Origin: Burkholderia sp. WAC0059
Lineage (GTDB): Bacteria; Pseudomonadota; Gammaproteobacteria; Burkholderiales; Burkholderiaceae
Assembly: GCF_002870125.1 (NCBI RefSeq)
Contig: NZ_PNEO01000023.1
Span: 28,225 to 92,224 of the forward strand
Length of the DNA: 64,000 nucleotides
Reading direction: 5' to 3'
Of this stretch, positions 56,423 to 64,000 are shown piece after piece (position 1 is the stretch's first letter; the number at the start of each line of letters is the position of its first letter). A program made the position numbers and the translations under genes. Below the pieces are notes generated by a model that ran no database searches, was not told where the DNA came from, and saw nothing but the letters and a program-made list of their open reading frames with translations.

Positions 56423-58320
56423 ACGGATCGACATTCGAAATTGACGGTTTTACGATCGGTGGCCCGCGTACGTTCGTAATCGCCGAGATCGGCAACAATC
56501 ACAACGGCAGTGTCGAACTGGCGAAGAAGCTCGTGGACGCGTCGATCGCGGCCGGGGCGGACTGCGCCAAGTTTCAGCTCAGAAATCGCGCCGCGCTTTA
56601 CCGGACCGCACCCGGCGAAGAAGGCTCCGAGGACCTGGGCGTCGAATACATCCAGGATCTTCTGAACAAGGTCGAATTGACCAACGAAGAACATCGCGAG
56701 ATGCGCGAGTACTGCGCCCAAAAGGGCATTGCGTACATGTGCACCCCCTGGGACGAGCCGAGCGTAGACGTGCTTGCGACATTTGACGTGCCGGCGCTCA
56801 AACTCGCCTCGGCCGATCTCACGAATCCCTACCTGATACGCAAAGCCGCCAGCCTCGGCAAGCCGCTCATCTTGTCCACTGGCATGTCGTTCGAGCCGGA
56901 AATCGAAGCGGCGGCAAAACTCGTCACGAGCCTCGGCGTGCCGTTCGCCCTGCTTCACTGCAACAGCACCTATCCCGCGCCAGAGGGCGACATCCATCTC
57001 GGATACATCAAGCGCCTCCAGGAAATTCACGGCGTAATCGGCTATTCCGGCCACGAACGCGGCACTGCAGTGACGATTGCCGCTGTCGCTCTGGGAGCGA
57101 AGCTCGTCGAGCGACACATCACGCTCGACCGGAACATGGAAGGCCCCGACCACGCAGCAAGCCTCGAGCCGGCAGAGTTCAAGTCTCTCGTCGACGGCAT
57201 CCGCCAAGTCGACCAGGCATTACCCTGGACCGGCCCTGGCCGCCAGGCGAGCCAGGGCGAGCTGCTCAACCGGGAAAACCTGAGCAAGAGCGTCATCGCG
57301 GCGCGCCCAATCAGGCAGGGAGAGATATTCCACGAGGAGTCCCTGCGCGTCGCGAGCCCAGGCCAGGGCCTACCGCCCTATCGGCTACCTGATCTGCTCG
57401 GAAAAACGGCGCATCGCGACATCCGTGCCGGAGACTTTCTTTACGAAGGCGATTTGACCGGTGAGCGGACGGTAAAGCGCACCTATCGCTTTCCCGGCTA
57501 CTGGGGAGTCCCCGTTCGCTACCATGATTTCCAGCAATATCTCGCGGTAATCGACCCGGATCTGTACGAATTCCATCTGTCGTATCGCGATCTGTCTCTG
57601 ACGCCGGCGAAGTATCTCAAGACGGTCGACTGCAAACGCCTGGTCGTTCACGCGCCGGAACTGTTCGAGAATAGTGAGTTGCTCGACCTCACGGCCGACG
57701 ACCTCGGATATCGGCAGCGCTCCATCGACAACCTCAAACGTGTGGTCGAAGCCACCGAGCAAATTCGCGAATTCTTCCCGGCGGCCGATTCGGCGCTAAT
57801 CGTGGCGAACTGCGGCGGCTTCTCGATGGACGAGCCGTTTCCGCTGGCGCATCGCGCTGAACTATACGGCCGCTTCACCGACGCCTGCGCGAAAATCGAC
57901 TTCGGCTCCACTGAGTTGATCCCGCAAAATATGGCGCCGTTTCCCTGGCATTTTGGCGGCCAGCGTCATCAGAACATTTTCATGATGCCCGATGAACTGG
58001 CCCGGAAAGCGAAGGAACTCAAGCTGCGTTACTGCATTGATCTGTCGCACCTGCAAATGACCTGCAATCACTTCTCTCTGGACTTCCAGGAAGCGCTGGC
58101 AACCCTGCTGCCACATAGCGCGCACCTGCACGTCGCGGATGCGCTCGGGGTCAATGGAGAGGGTGTCGTGATCGGCACAGGCGACGTCGATTGGCCGCAG
58201 ACGTGGGAAAAGATTTCGGCCTATCCCTCGGTCAGTTTCATCCCCGAAGTGTGGCAAGGCCACAAGGACCATGGCGCAGGATTCTGGCACGCGCTGGATT
58301 TTCTTACAGAGCTCAACTAG
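56419..58320 (+). CDS. NeuB-like ulosonate synthase – SAF – TIM-barrel fusion
   Basis: A 633-residue three-part protein. Residues 1-265 are a NeuB/PseI-type synthase that condenses PEP with an aldose: AEIGNNHNG (22-30), KFQ (51-53), STGMS, LLHCNSTYPAP and ERHITLDRNMEGPDH. Residues ~288-345 are the SAF (antifreeze-like) domain of these enzymes. Residues ~355-633 are a xylose-isomerase/AP-endonuclease-2-like TIM barrel with CIDLSHLQM, HLHVADALG, GTGDVDW and IPEVWQGH as likely metal and substrate residues. Known NeuB proteins are ~345 residues and lack the third domain. The true acceptor sugar is unknown. ATG 56419 overlaps the kinase stop; a GTG 6 codons earlier is possible. Confidence 0.87.
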   Translation: MNGSTFEIDGFTIGGPRTFVIAEIGNNHNGSVELAKKLVDASIAAGADCAKFQLRNRAALYRTAPGEEGSEDLGVEYIQDLLNKVELTNEEHREMREYCAQKGIAYMCTPWDEPSVDVLATFDVPALKLASADLTNPYLIRKAASLGKPLILSTGMSFEPEIEAAAKLVTSLGVPFALLHCNSTYPAPEGDIHLGYIKRLQEIHGVIGYSGHERGTAVTIAAVALGAKLVERHITLDRNMEGPDHAASLEPAEFKSLVDGIRQVDQALPWTGPGRQASQGELLNRENLSKSVIAARPIRQGEIFHEESLRVASPGQGLPPYRLPDLLGKTAHRDIRAGDFLYEGDLTGERTVKRTYRFPGYWGVPVRYHDFQQYLAVIDPDLYEFHLSYRDLSLTPAKYLKTVDCKRLVVHAPELFENSELLDLTADDLGYRQRSIDNLKRVVEATEQIREFFPAADSALIVANCGGFSMDEPFPLAHRAELYGRFTDACAKIDFGSTELIPQNMAPFPWHFGGQRHQNIFMMPDELARKAKELKLRYCIDLSHLQMTCNHFSLDFQEALATLLPHSAHLHVADALGVNGEGVVIGTGDVDWPQTWEKISAYPSVSFIPEVWQGHKDHGAGFWHALDFLTELN

Positions 58321-58329
58321 ATCATCATA

Positions 58330-60078
58330 ATGAACGTTGCTGAATTCATCCTCGCAAACATCCGGAATCTGGGTACGGATACCGCATTCTGCCTGACGGG
58401 CGGCATGGCGATGCACATTAACCGCGCGGCCGACGCCGCAGCAGATCTGCGCGTTATCTATTGCAATCACGAACAAGCAGCAGCGGCAGCAGCCGACGGT
58501 TATGCAAAGGCCAAGGACTATCTCATCCCGGGTCTGGCAATCGTCACGTCCGGTCCCGGTGTGACGAACACGATTACGTCGGTTGCATCGGCCTATTACG
58601 ATTCGGTACCGATGTTCGTACTGGCCGGTCAGGTCAAACGTGCGGACATCAATACGCACGGTGTGCGCAGCCGAGGCGCACAGGAGACGCCGCACCTGGA
58701 ACTGATGCAGCCGATTACGAAATGCGCGTTCCGGTATATACCGTCCGAAGTTGACGATGCAGCCCTGGCGGCCAATCTCGCACAGGCAGTCGTTGGTCGC
58801 AAGGGCCCCGTATTCATCGACATTCCGCTCGACGTGCAGTCGGAAGCCGTGATCGACGCCGAAGCGCGTCTGCAGAAGATTTCCGGACTCATTCGTGCAA
58901 CGATAAGCCACGACAGTGGCGGGACGTCGGACGCGGCGCCGGCGATCGTGGCGGCGCTAAAGGAAGCGCGCCGTCCCGTGCTGGTCGTCGGCAATGCTCT
59001 GCGCATCGCTGGTATTTCACGGACATCGATCAAGCAACTGGTGGAAAAGGTAGCCATTCCCACGTTGTTCACGTGGGCGAGTTTCGACTTGCTGGCATAC
59101 GATCATCCATTGAATTTCGGTTGCGCCGGCGGCCTCGCACCGACTCATTCCAATCGGATCATTCAGGCGGCCGACTGCATTATATTCCTTGGCACGCGCC
59201 TGGATCTGTTGACTACAGCCTTCAACCCCTCGAATTACGGTAAAAACGCCCGTCGAATCGTTGTTGAACTCGACGAGAAAGAAATCCTCAAGAACGAGGG
59301 GCTTCCCAATACCACCTTCTTCCGCGAAAACGTGGCTGGCGTTGCGGAAGATTTGTTGTCGTCTGACCTCGCACTCGACGCAACCGACTGGCTGTCTCAG
59401 TGCAAAACGTGGCTCGCAAAGGACAGGGAAGACGAGCAAGCCGCGTTTGGCTCCATGCGAACGACGACTTATCAGATTTCCCGAGTTCTCTCAGCTTCTC
59501 GCCTCGGAAAGTATGTGGTCCCGACAGCATCCGGATTCGCCACCGAAGGTATTGCGCGCTTCTTCAAGCCAACGGACGGCGCGAGTTTTGCTTGGGCCGG
59601 CCATGTGCTCGGCTCGATGGGCCTCGGCTTGCCGACGGCTATCGGAGCCGTTGCCGCACTGAAACAACCGGTGGTATGCCTTGAAGGTGATGGCGGCCTG
59701 TTGCTAAACGTGCAGGAGTTGTTCACCCTTGCTGCCAATCCGGATTTGCCTTTGACGGTCATCATTTTGAACAATGGTGGCTATCAGTCAATCATCCGCT
59801 CTCAAGCGCGCGCGTTCAATAAGGAGTTCGGCGCCTCTGCTGCTTCCGGGCTGTACACTGTCCAGTTTGATCAATTGGCGAGCCTGGCAGGCCTTACTTA
59901 CGAGAGATGCAATACAGTCGAAGAGCTTGCAGCAAGTCTCGATAGAGAGATACCAAGACGGCTGATCGACGTCTTGGTCGAGGAGGACGGTTACCGTGGC
60001 CCCTCCGTAACGACGAAATTCGATGAAAACGGAAAGCCATATTCGACCGATATCGCGGACGTAAGCTGGGAACGTTGA
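58330..60078 (+). CDS. ThDP-dependent enzyme, acetolactate-synthase-like (YerE-like candidate)
   Basis: A 582-residue three-domain ThDP enzyme. The cofactor-activating glutamate is Glu48 (CNHEQAAAAAADGYA). The ThDP motif is GDG...NN (G453-D-G455 to N481-N482), and SGPGVTNTITSVASAYYDSVP is family-typical. Acetolactate-synthase-like proteins in O-antigen clusters with rfbFGH include YerE, which transfers a two-carbon unit from pyruvate to C4 of CDP-3,6-dideoxy-4-ketoglucose. That makes a branched-chain sugar, and I favour such a role. Housekeeping acetolactate synthase is unlikely given the location and the absence of ilvN. It is the last gene of the operon, 9 nt after the fusion gene. Confidence 0.85.
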   Translation: MNVAEFILANIRNLGTDTAFCLTGGMAMHINRAADAAADLRVIYCNHEQAAAAAADGYAKAKDYLIPGLAIVTSGPGVTNTITSVASAYYDSVPMFVLAGQVKRADINTHGVRSRGAQETPHLELMQPITKCAFRYIPSEVDDAALAANLAQAVVGRKGPVFIDIPLDVQSEAVIDAEARLQKISGLIRATISHDSGGTSDAAPAIVAALKEARRPVLVVGNALRIAGISRTSIKQLVEKVAIPTLFTWASFDLLAYDHPLNFGCAGGLAPTHSNRIIQAADCIIFLGTRLDLLTTAFNPSNYGKNARRIVVELDEKEILKNEGLPNTTFFRENVAGVAEDLLSSDLALDATDWLSQCKTWLAKDREDEQAAFGSMRTTTYQISRVLSASRLGKYVVPTASGFATEGIARFFKPTDGASFAWAGHVLGSMGLGLPTAIGAVAALKQPVVCLEGDGGLLLNVQELFTLAANPDLPLTVIILNNGGYQSIIRSQARAFNKEFGASAASGLYTVQFDQLASLAGLTYERCNTVEELAASLDREIPRRLIDVLVEEDGYRGPSVTTKFDENGKPYSTDIADVSWER

Positions 60079-60128
60079 TGGGCGGGTCGTAGCCCGGTCA
60101 CGGCAGATAACAATTCAGACGTACAAAT

Positions 60129-60161
60129 CGCCGAGCCGGCTGTAAGGCCGCTCGGCGTTTT
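60129..60161 (+). terminator. Intrinsic terminator of the rfbF–ThDP enzyme operon
   Basis: CGCCGAGC (60129-60136) pairs perfectly with GCTCGGCG (60150-60157), followed directly by TTTTA. It lies 51 nt after the stop of the ThDP enzyme gene, on the plus strand, and marks the end of the eight-gene operon. Confidence 0.82.
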
Positions 60162-60313
60162 ACTGTCCCACCGGGATGTCCCGTGCTGGCGTCACATCCA
60201 GACGCTACAATAGGACCATCGGTATAAAGCATCACAATAATGCTGTTTTCTGCTGCCGTTAGGTCCCTCTGTTCATGCACCTACCCGAACGAGTCTCCTG
60301 GAAAGACGACACG

Positions 60314-61441
60314 ATGAGCGATCCACGGCGAATGCATTTTCTGGATGGCCTGCGCGGAGTAGCTTGCCTGATGGTGGTCATATTCCATTATTGGCTGGCA
60401 TTTTCCAATCCCAACGATATTCCCTGGTATTTTGATGGCCAACTCGCCGTTGGTATCTTTTTTGTCATGTCAGGAATGGTTCTGGCTACGGCTTACCGCG
60501 ACTATAGCATTCCACTAACATATCGCGTGTTTTCCCGTCTTGCAAGATTATTGATTCCTACTCTTATCGCATTTTTTATTTCGGACGTCGTAATTGCGAT
60601 GTCTTTTTCGTATGATCACACTATTGCCGGAAAATTAGGGAAGCAGATATTGCTACGCTGGTCAAATCACCCCACGGCATCTATTCGCTGGGAAGATTTG
60701 GGAGGGTTAATCGTCGGATTTAAAGATTCCACGATGTTTCCTGTGCAGCATACGGTGTCCGTAGACGATTCCGTATGCGTCCCCCTTTGGACGATAAATT
60801 ACGAAATTCTCGGGTCACTACTGATTTTATTCTTGACTCGAATACGAAGTGAAGCTGCGCGCATCGCTATATTATTAATATTGTTGCCTATAATTGGACT
60901 GCGCGAACTCGGCCTGTTTCTGGTCGGATATGTATTTCGCTTTTATTATCAACCCAGAATCGGTAACTCCGGATCAAAAATAATCGCAGTAGTCGCTGCA
61001 ATTTCGCTGGCAGGCGTTATCTCGCTGGGAATGCTCCGTGCCCACCCGACGATAGACTCCATACTCTCAGGCTTGCTCCCCCACAGATCGCCCCTTGAAG
61101 GGTTGCACGCAATTGGCAGCACTCTTGTTGTTTTACTAATTCTTAACTTCCGCCCATTGAGGCAGCTTCTAGAAATTCAGATTTTTCAATTCCTGGGAAA
61201 GATATCATTCTCCATCTACCTGATTCATTGGCCAATTATGCTCGGAATTGGTGGCTATCTTTATTATAGAGGAATGAGCTTCGGAGAAATCATCGTTGCC
61301 TGCTTGATCATAACGATTCCCTGCGCCATCCTGTTTGAAAGATATGTCGACAGGCCATCTATTCGCCTCGCGCGATATATAGTTTCGCGAGACGAAACAA
61401 AATTGAAATCACTGCGCCAATTCGGCAGCCCTGAAAACTGA
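60314..61441 (+). CDS. Acyltransferase 3 family membrane protein
   Basis: A 375-residue protein with about ten hydrophobic segments, of the OafA/ExoZ acyltransferase family. The N-terminal signature FLDGLRGVACLMVVIFHYW carries the essential Arg14 and His25. These enzymes add acetyl or similar groups to exported glycans, so O-acetylation of the surface polysaccharide is likely. I place the start at 60314 because GGAAAG lies 8 nt upstream; an in-frame ATG at 60275 is weaker. GC content is much lower than in regions 1-3, a mark of horizontally acquired polysaccharide DNA. It is probably transcribed separately, since a terminator lies between. Confidence 0.88.
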   Translation: MSDPRRMHFLDGLRGVACLMVVIFHYWLAFSNPNDIPWYFDGQLAVGIFFVMSGMVLATAYRDYSIPLTYRVFSRLARLLIPTLIAFFISDVVIAMSFSYDHTIAGKLGKQILLRWSNHPTASIRWEDLGGLIVGFKDSTMFPVQHTVSVDDSVCVPLWTINYEILGSLLILFLTRIRSEAARIAILLILLPIIGLRELGLFLVGYVFRFYYQPRIGNSGSKIIAVVAAISLAGVISLGMLRAHPTIDSILSGLLPHRSPLEGLHAIGSTLVVLLILNFRPLRQLLEIQIFQFLGKISFSIYLIHWPIMLGIGGYLYYRGMSFGEIIVACLIITIPCAILFERYVDRPSIRLARYIVSRDETKLKSLRQFGSPEN

Positions 61442-61843
61442 TACTGGCCAAAGTCGGCAGTTCCCGGTCACGTAAAAATACGTGCAACACGAGTGCATTT
61501 AAACTGTCCACCAAGAACCCTACATTAACGCAGGCATCGTAATCAGGATAGGAGTGCTCTCTTTCGTCAGTTTTGATGGGCCGTACCAATCATTTCTCGT
61601 GTTTCCGATATAAACTACGATTTCTACATCGTGAGCCAATAATATCGTTTCACATCATACTTCTTGCTTGAGTCCAGGACTACGCCTCTTGTCGCTTTTT
61701 CGCAGCATATAGCTCCCACGATTACCTCTCCTCCCGAAGCTAGAAACTCTCATTATCCCAGTTACTGGCCTCTATCAACAACGTCACCAGGCAGAAGCGC
61801 TGTCGACACTCCTCTGCACCGTCAGTAACTCTGGCCACCAGAT
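61442..61843. other. Convergent intergenic region, nothing recognised
   Basis: 402 bp, AT-rich, between the convergent acyltransferase and glycosyltransferase genes. No coding frame, clear hairpin terminator or repeat was seen. Confidence 0.4.
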
Positions 61844-63367
61844 TTACATCAGGACCGCCTTGAGTTTTTTCTTGACTTCAGTTGGCAATAAATTGACGAT
61901 GCGATAAGTAAACCGTGAGCGATAAAGACGAACCACAATATTGGCAGCCCATGCTTTATAGCGACTTCTTTTCACAACTGGCGTAACGTCGAGCGGAAAT
62001 AGATCACCAACGTTTCGGACTGCCTTTTTCAACGAGAACGAGCGCAGACCCTCTTCATCCAGAATCATCCAGCGGACAGACTTTGGCTGCCGCACATCGA
62101 CATCTGGGCAACGTGGTACCGCGTCCAGTAATTTATAGCCGACCGTAAAATTCTTGCTATCACCCACGGGAGATGCAATATAACCTTTGGGGTGCAGCCG
62201 GATGTAGTAATCTCCGATTTGATCAACAATCAATGAGGCAAGTTTTAATTCCAGGTTATCAGCCTGATTGGCTTCATTGATCACAGAGAAATACGCCATA
62301 AACTCCTTATCCGACATTGATTGCGATTGCGTATAAATATGCCGAATCAATTCGTTTACAATGGCTTTTTCGGGGCAAGTACGCGACATGAATTCAATGA
62401 TCTCATCGAATTCGGCAGGCTTAAAGCACTCAGCCTGATTGGCCCAGCCATAGCGTAACTGCGCTAATGCATGAATGTAGATTTCATCGACCTGGCGACG
62501 AAGAAGTGGCCCTTCCGAGCACATCGAACGTCTAATATCTGAATATTGATAGACTCCCTGAGATACCAGGTAGTTGAACTGGCGTACGAGGCCTAATGTC
62601 CAGGCATAGAATCGGTAAGTATTGGACAAACGGGAGTATCGTACCCATTCGCTGTCATCGCCAGCATGATAGTCCTTACTCTCGTTAATATAGAGAAACG
62701 TAGTTTGGCAGTGAACAATGCTCTCCCCCATGGTAGCAAGCAACGTGGCTACGTGAGAAAAATGCGGTCCACAATTCTCGATAATGTGATGCCATTTTTC
62801 CCTATCGAGAAACCGCCTTTCATAAACCCATGCCCCCATGGCCGTAGCCATGAAGTTAATCCCCGTATGCATCACGAACTGCTTGTACGTCATGAAGTGC
62901 CGGCCTGCCGCAATATGAATCGACGGCCGACCGTTCGTTACCCCAGCCCTGTTGTACCAGATGGTATTGAAGAATACAGCAGGAGCAGTCGGATTTTGTA
63001 CCCAGCGCGCCAACTCGGCCAACCCTTCCGGTAAAAATATGCGTGCATCGCCCACAATCCAAAGGAACTCGCCAGATGCATGCCCGGATGCAGCAAGAGC
63101 GGACTCCTCTGCGGTCAACTCGAACTGCTGGGCGCGAACGATCTTGAGAGACTCAAATCGATCCTGGATTTTCTGAAGATATGACTCGATCCTGGCATAG
63201 TTCACTGCAGCCACCGGATCGGCATTAATAAAGACGATCAGTTCGGCAGACTTCAAAAAGTCGCCTGGAGCATGGTGAACAATGGAATCGAGGCAACGAT
63301 ACAGGTTTCCTCCTTTTCCCATTGTAGGAACTACAATGGACAGGAGAGGCATCGGTTTGTTAGCCAT
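61844..63367 (-). CDS. Large family 2-like glycosyltransferase
   Basis: A protein of about 507 residues. The N-terminal ~250 residues look like a GT-A domain: PLLSIVVPTMGKGGNLYRCL and FLWIVGDARIFLPEGLAEL, with GDARIF at the place of a DxD motif. The remaining half, including WVRYSRLSNTYRFYAWTLG, is of unknown fold and may hold an acceptor or second domain. The C-terminus is basic. I use ATG 63367; an in-frame TTG at 63403 is an alternative. No good ribosome binding site is seen for either. Low GC and the opposite orientation suggest separate acquisition. Donor and acceptor are unknown. Confidence 0.72.
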   Translation of the reverse strand: MANKPMPLLSIVVPTMGKGGNLYRCLDSIVHHAPGDFLKSAELIVFINADPVAAVNYARIESYLQKIQDRFESLKIVRAQQFELTAEESALAASGHASGEFLWIVGDARIFLPEGLAELARWVQNPTAPAVFFNTIWYNRAGVTNGRPSIHIAAGRHFMTYKQFVMHTGINFMATAMGAWVYERRFLDREKWHHIIENCGPHFSHVATLLATMGESIVHCQTTFLYINESKDYHAGDDSEWVRYSRLSNTYRFYAWTLGLVRQFNYLVSQGVYQYSDIRRSMCSEGPLLRRQVDEIYIHALAQLRYGWANQAECFKPAEFDEIIEFMSRTCPEKAIVNELIRHIYTQSQSMSDKEFMAYFSVINEANQADNLELKLASLIVDQIGDYYIRLHPKGYIASPVGDSKNFTVGYKLLDAVPRCPDVDVRQPKSVRWMILDEEGLRSFSLKKAVRNVGDLFPLDVTPVVKRSRYKAWAANIVVRLYRSRFTYRIVNLLPTEVKKKLKAVLM

Positions 63368-63651
63368 ATTTAACACAAAATATTCGACAGTTTTGAACTT
63401 CAACGGGCGCCACCCACCTCAAGCCCCCGTTGAATGTATAACGCGTTACGACAGAGATCATTTCACGCCCGACGAGTGTGCCTCAGGATCAGAACCCCGC
63501 CGATAAAAAAACAAATATGTTTGCCGTGAAAATGCAGGCCATACTTTTTCCACAAATTCGTACATCTCGTACGACGCAAAAAACCAACTCCTGGCACATG
63601 GCCAGTTCTACATCAGTGCGCCGCATTAGCATTTCACGGAGCCAGGGAGTA

Positions 63652-63858
63652 CTAGAGTTTGCCAGCCGTCCGATAGCGGACTGCTAGTGCCTGTAATGCC
63701 GAAATCACGGAATGATCGGCAACGAGCGGATGCAGGTAACGGAGCATCTCGCATGCCGGATCACTAGCTGCACCAAACAACCTGACAAAACGTGTGCTCA
63801 ACGCAAAGAACGGAGCGCCAGTAAATGCGGACGTGCGCTTGCCATCATATCTGTAGCT
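63652..63858 (-). pseudogene. 3' fragment of a gene cut by an insertion sequence
   Basis: Minus-strand codons are open from the IS border near 63858 to a TAG at 63652-63654, giving about 68 residues. They start SYRYDGKRTSAFTG, pass through FVRLFGAASDPACEMLRYL and end YRTAGKL. The frame has the codon bias of a real gene and no start codon in the right place, so it is the C-terminal end of an interrupted gene whose 5' part should lie beyond the IS, outside the window. I do not recognise the family. Confidence 0.6.
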
Positions 63859-63859
63859 A

Positions 63860-64000
63860 GAGCGTGTTAGGCACTTTGGATAATGGGCACAGCATGGACG
63901 AGCATGAGCATGGCAAAAACGACGAAGTGCAGGCCCGCCAGGGTTTCAGGCAGGCGCTCATAGTCGCGTGCCAGCCGCCTGAAGCGGTTCAGCCATCCAA
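63860..64000 (-). mobile_element. End of an IS5-like insertion sequence (continues past the window)
   Basis: The sequence from about 63860 (GAGCGTGTTAGGCACTTT, the presumed terminal inverted repeat) to the window end is the 3' end of an IS element with a minus-strand transposase. Its insertion splits the gene fragment at 63652-63858. CTAG directly before the end (63857-63860) could be the target duplication, which can be tested only at the other end. Confidence 0.75.
63867..64000 (-). CDS. Transposase, IS5 family (C-terminal part)
   Basis: Reading in from the window edge, 43 residues precede the TAA at 63867-63869: GWLNRFRRLARDYERLPETL, then a hydrophobic LAGLHFVVFAMLML tail. The WLNR-RRL-RDYE-LPET-AG-HF pattern is the conserved C-terminus of IS5-family (IS427/IS402-like) DDE transposases. 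The catalytic domain lies outside the window, so completeness cannot be judged. Confidence 0.85.
   Translation of the reverse strand, partial: GWLNRFRRLARDYERLPETLAGLHFVVFAMLMLVHAVPIIQSA

Noticed and set aside
56419..58320. A complete sialic acid (Neu5Ac) pathway
   Set aside because: Only a NeuB-like synthase is present; no NeuA, NeuC or sialyltransferase is found, so Neu5Ac synthesis is not supported.

Overview
The window looks like a chromosomal segment of a beta-proteobacterium of the Burkholderia group (Burkholderia sensu lato). The support is high GC with strong third-position GC bias, an lptFG–siroheme–cysNDH–DUF934–cysI–cysB block, a urease cluster with a very His-rich UreE, and waaA next to a Kdo 3-hydroxylase (KdoO), an enzyme type described from Burkholderia. 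I cannot assign the species. No rRNA, tRNA or CRISPR array was seen.

Region 1 (1–9646) is housekeeping. It holds the end of lptF and all of lptG (LPS export permease), then convergent cbiX and a minus-strand sulfate assimilation operon (cysI, a DUF934 gene, cysH, cysD, cysN, cobA). The operon is read away from cysB across an AT-rich divergent promoter region. CobA and CbiX can supply siroheme to the sulfite reductase CysI. Region 2 (9886–16698) holds a PCMT-like methyltransferase, a rhodanese, and a complete urease operon ureD-A-B-C-E-F-G. Region 3 (16730–24326) is envelope glycan: waaA, kdoO, waaC and manB on the minus strand, then a Wzx-like flippase and a GT2 glycosyltransferase on the plus strand.

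Region 4 (24390–39200) is accessory. It has a 3-hydroxybutyryl-CoA dehydrogenase, a secreted protein of unknown function, and an acyl-CoA dehydrogenase broken by a 2-nt frameshift. A LysR regulator diverges from a cassette of BASS transporter, enoyl-CoA hydratase and family III CoA transferase. Two adjacent degenerate EAL-domain proteins, a pair of convergent serine recombinases and an orphan PAS/LuxR-type regulator follow.

Region 5 (39354–61441) is a surface-polysaccharide (probably O-antigen) locus: GT4, galE, and a wbpV/wbpL/wbpM-like trio that should make and attach an N-acetyl-6-deoxyhexosamine as the first sugar. Two GT2 enzymes, gmhB and gmhA follow. Then comes a tightly coupled eight-gene operon (50062–60078) closed by a clear terminator. 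It combines the CDP-3,6-dideoxyhexose enzymes (RfbF/DdhA, RfbG/DdhB, RfbH/DdhC), an SDR, HddC, a CBS–HddA fusion, a three-domain NeuB–SAF–TIM-barrel fusion and a ThDP-dependent acetolactate-synthase-like enzyme. I read this as a route to an unusual branched and/or higher-carbon sugar and regard it as the most interesting system here. An acyltransferase-3 gene follows.

Region 6 (61442–64000) is lower in GC. It holds a minus-strand glycosyltransferase, the 3' fragment of a gene cut by an insertion sequence, and the end of an IS5-like element that runs off the window. No Wzy, Wzm/Wzt or O-antigen ligase is recognisable within the locus, so it must continue outside the window.
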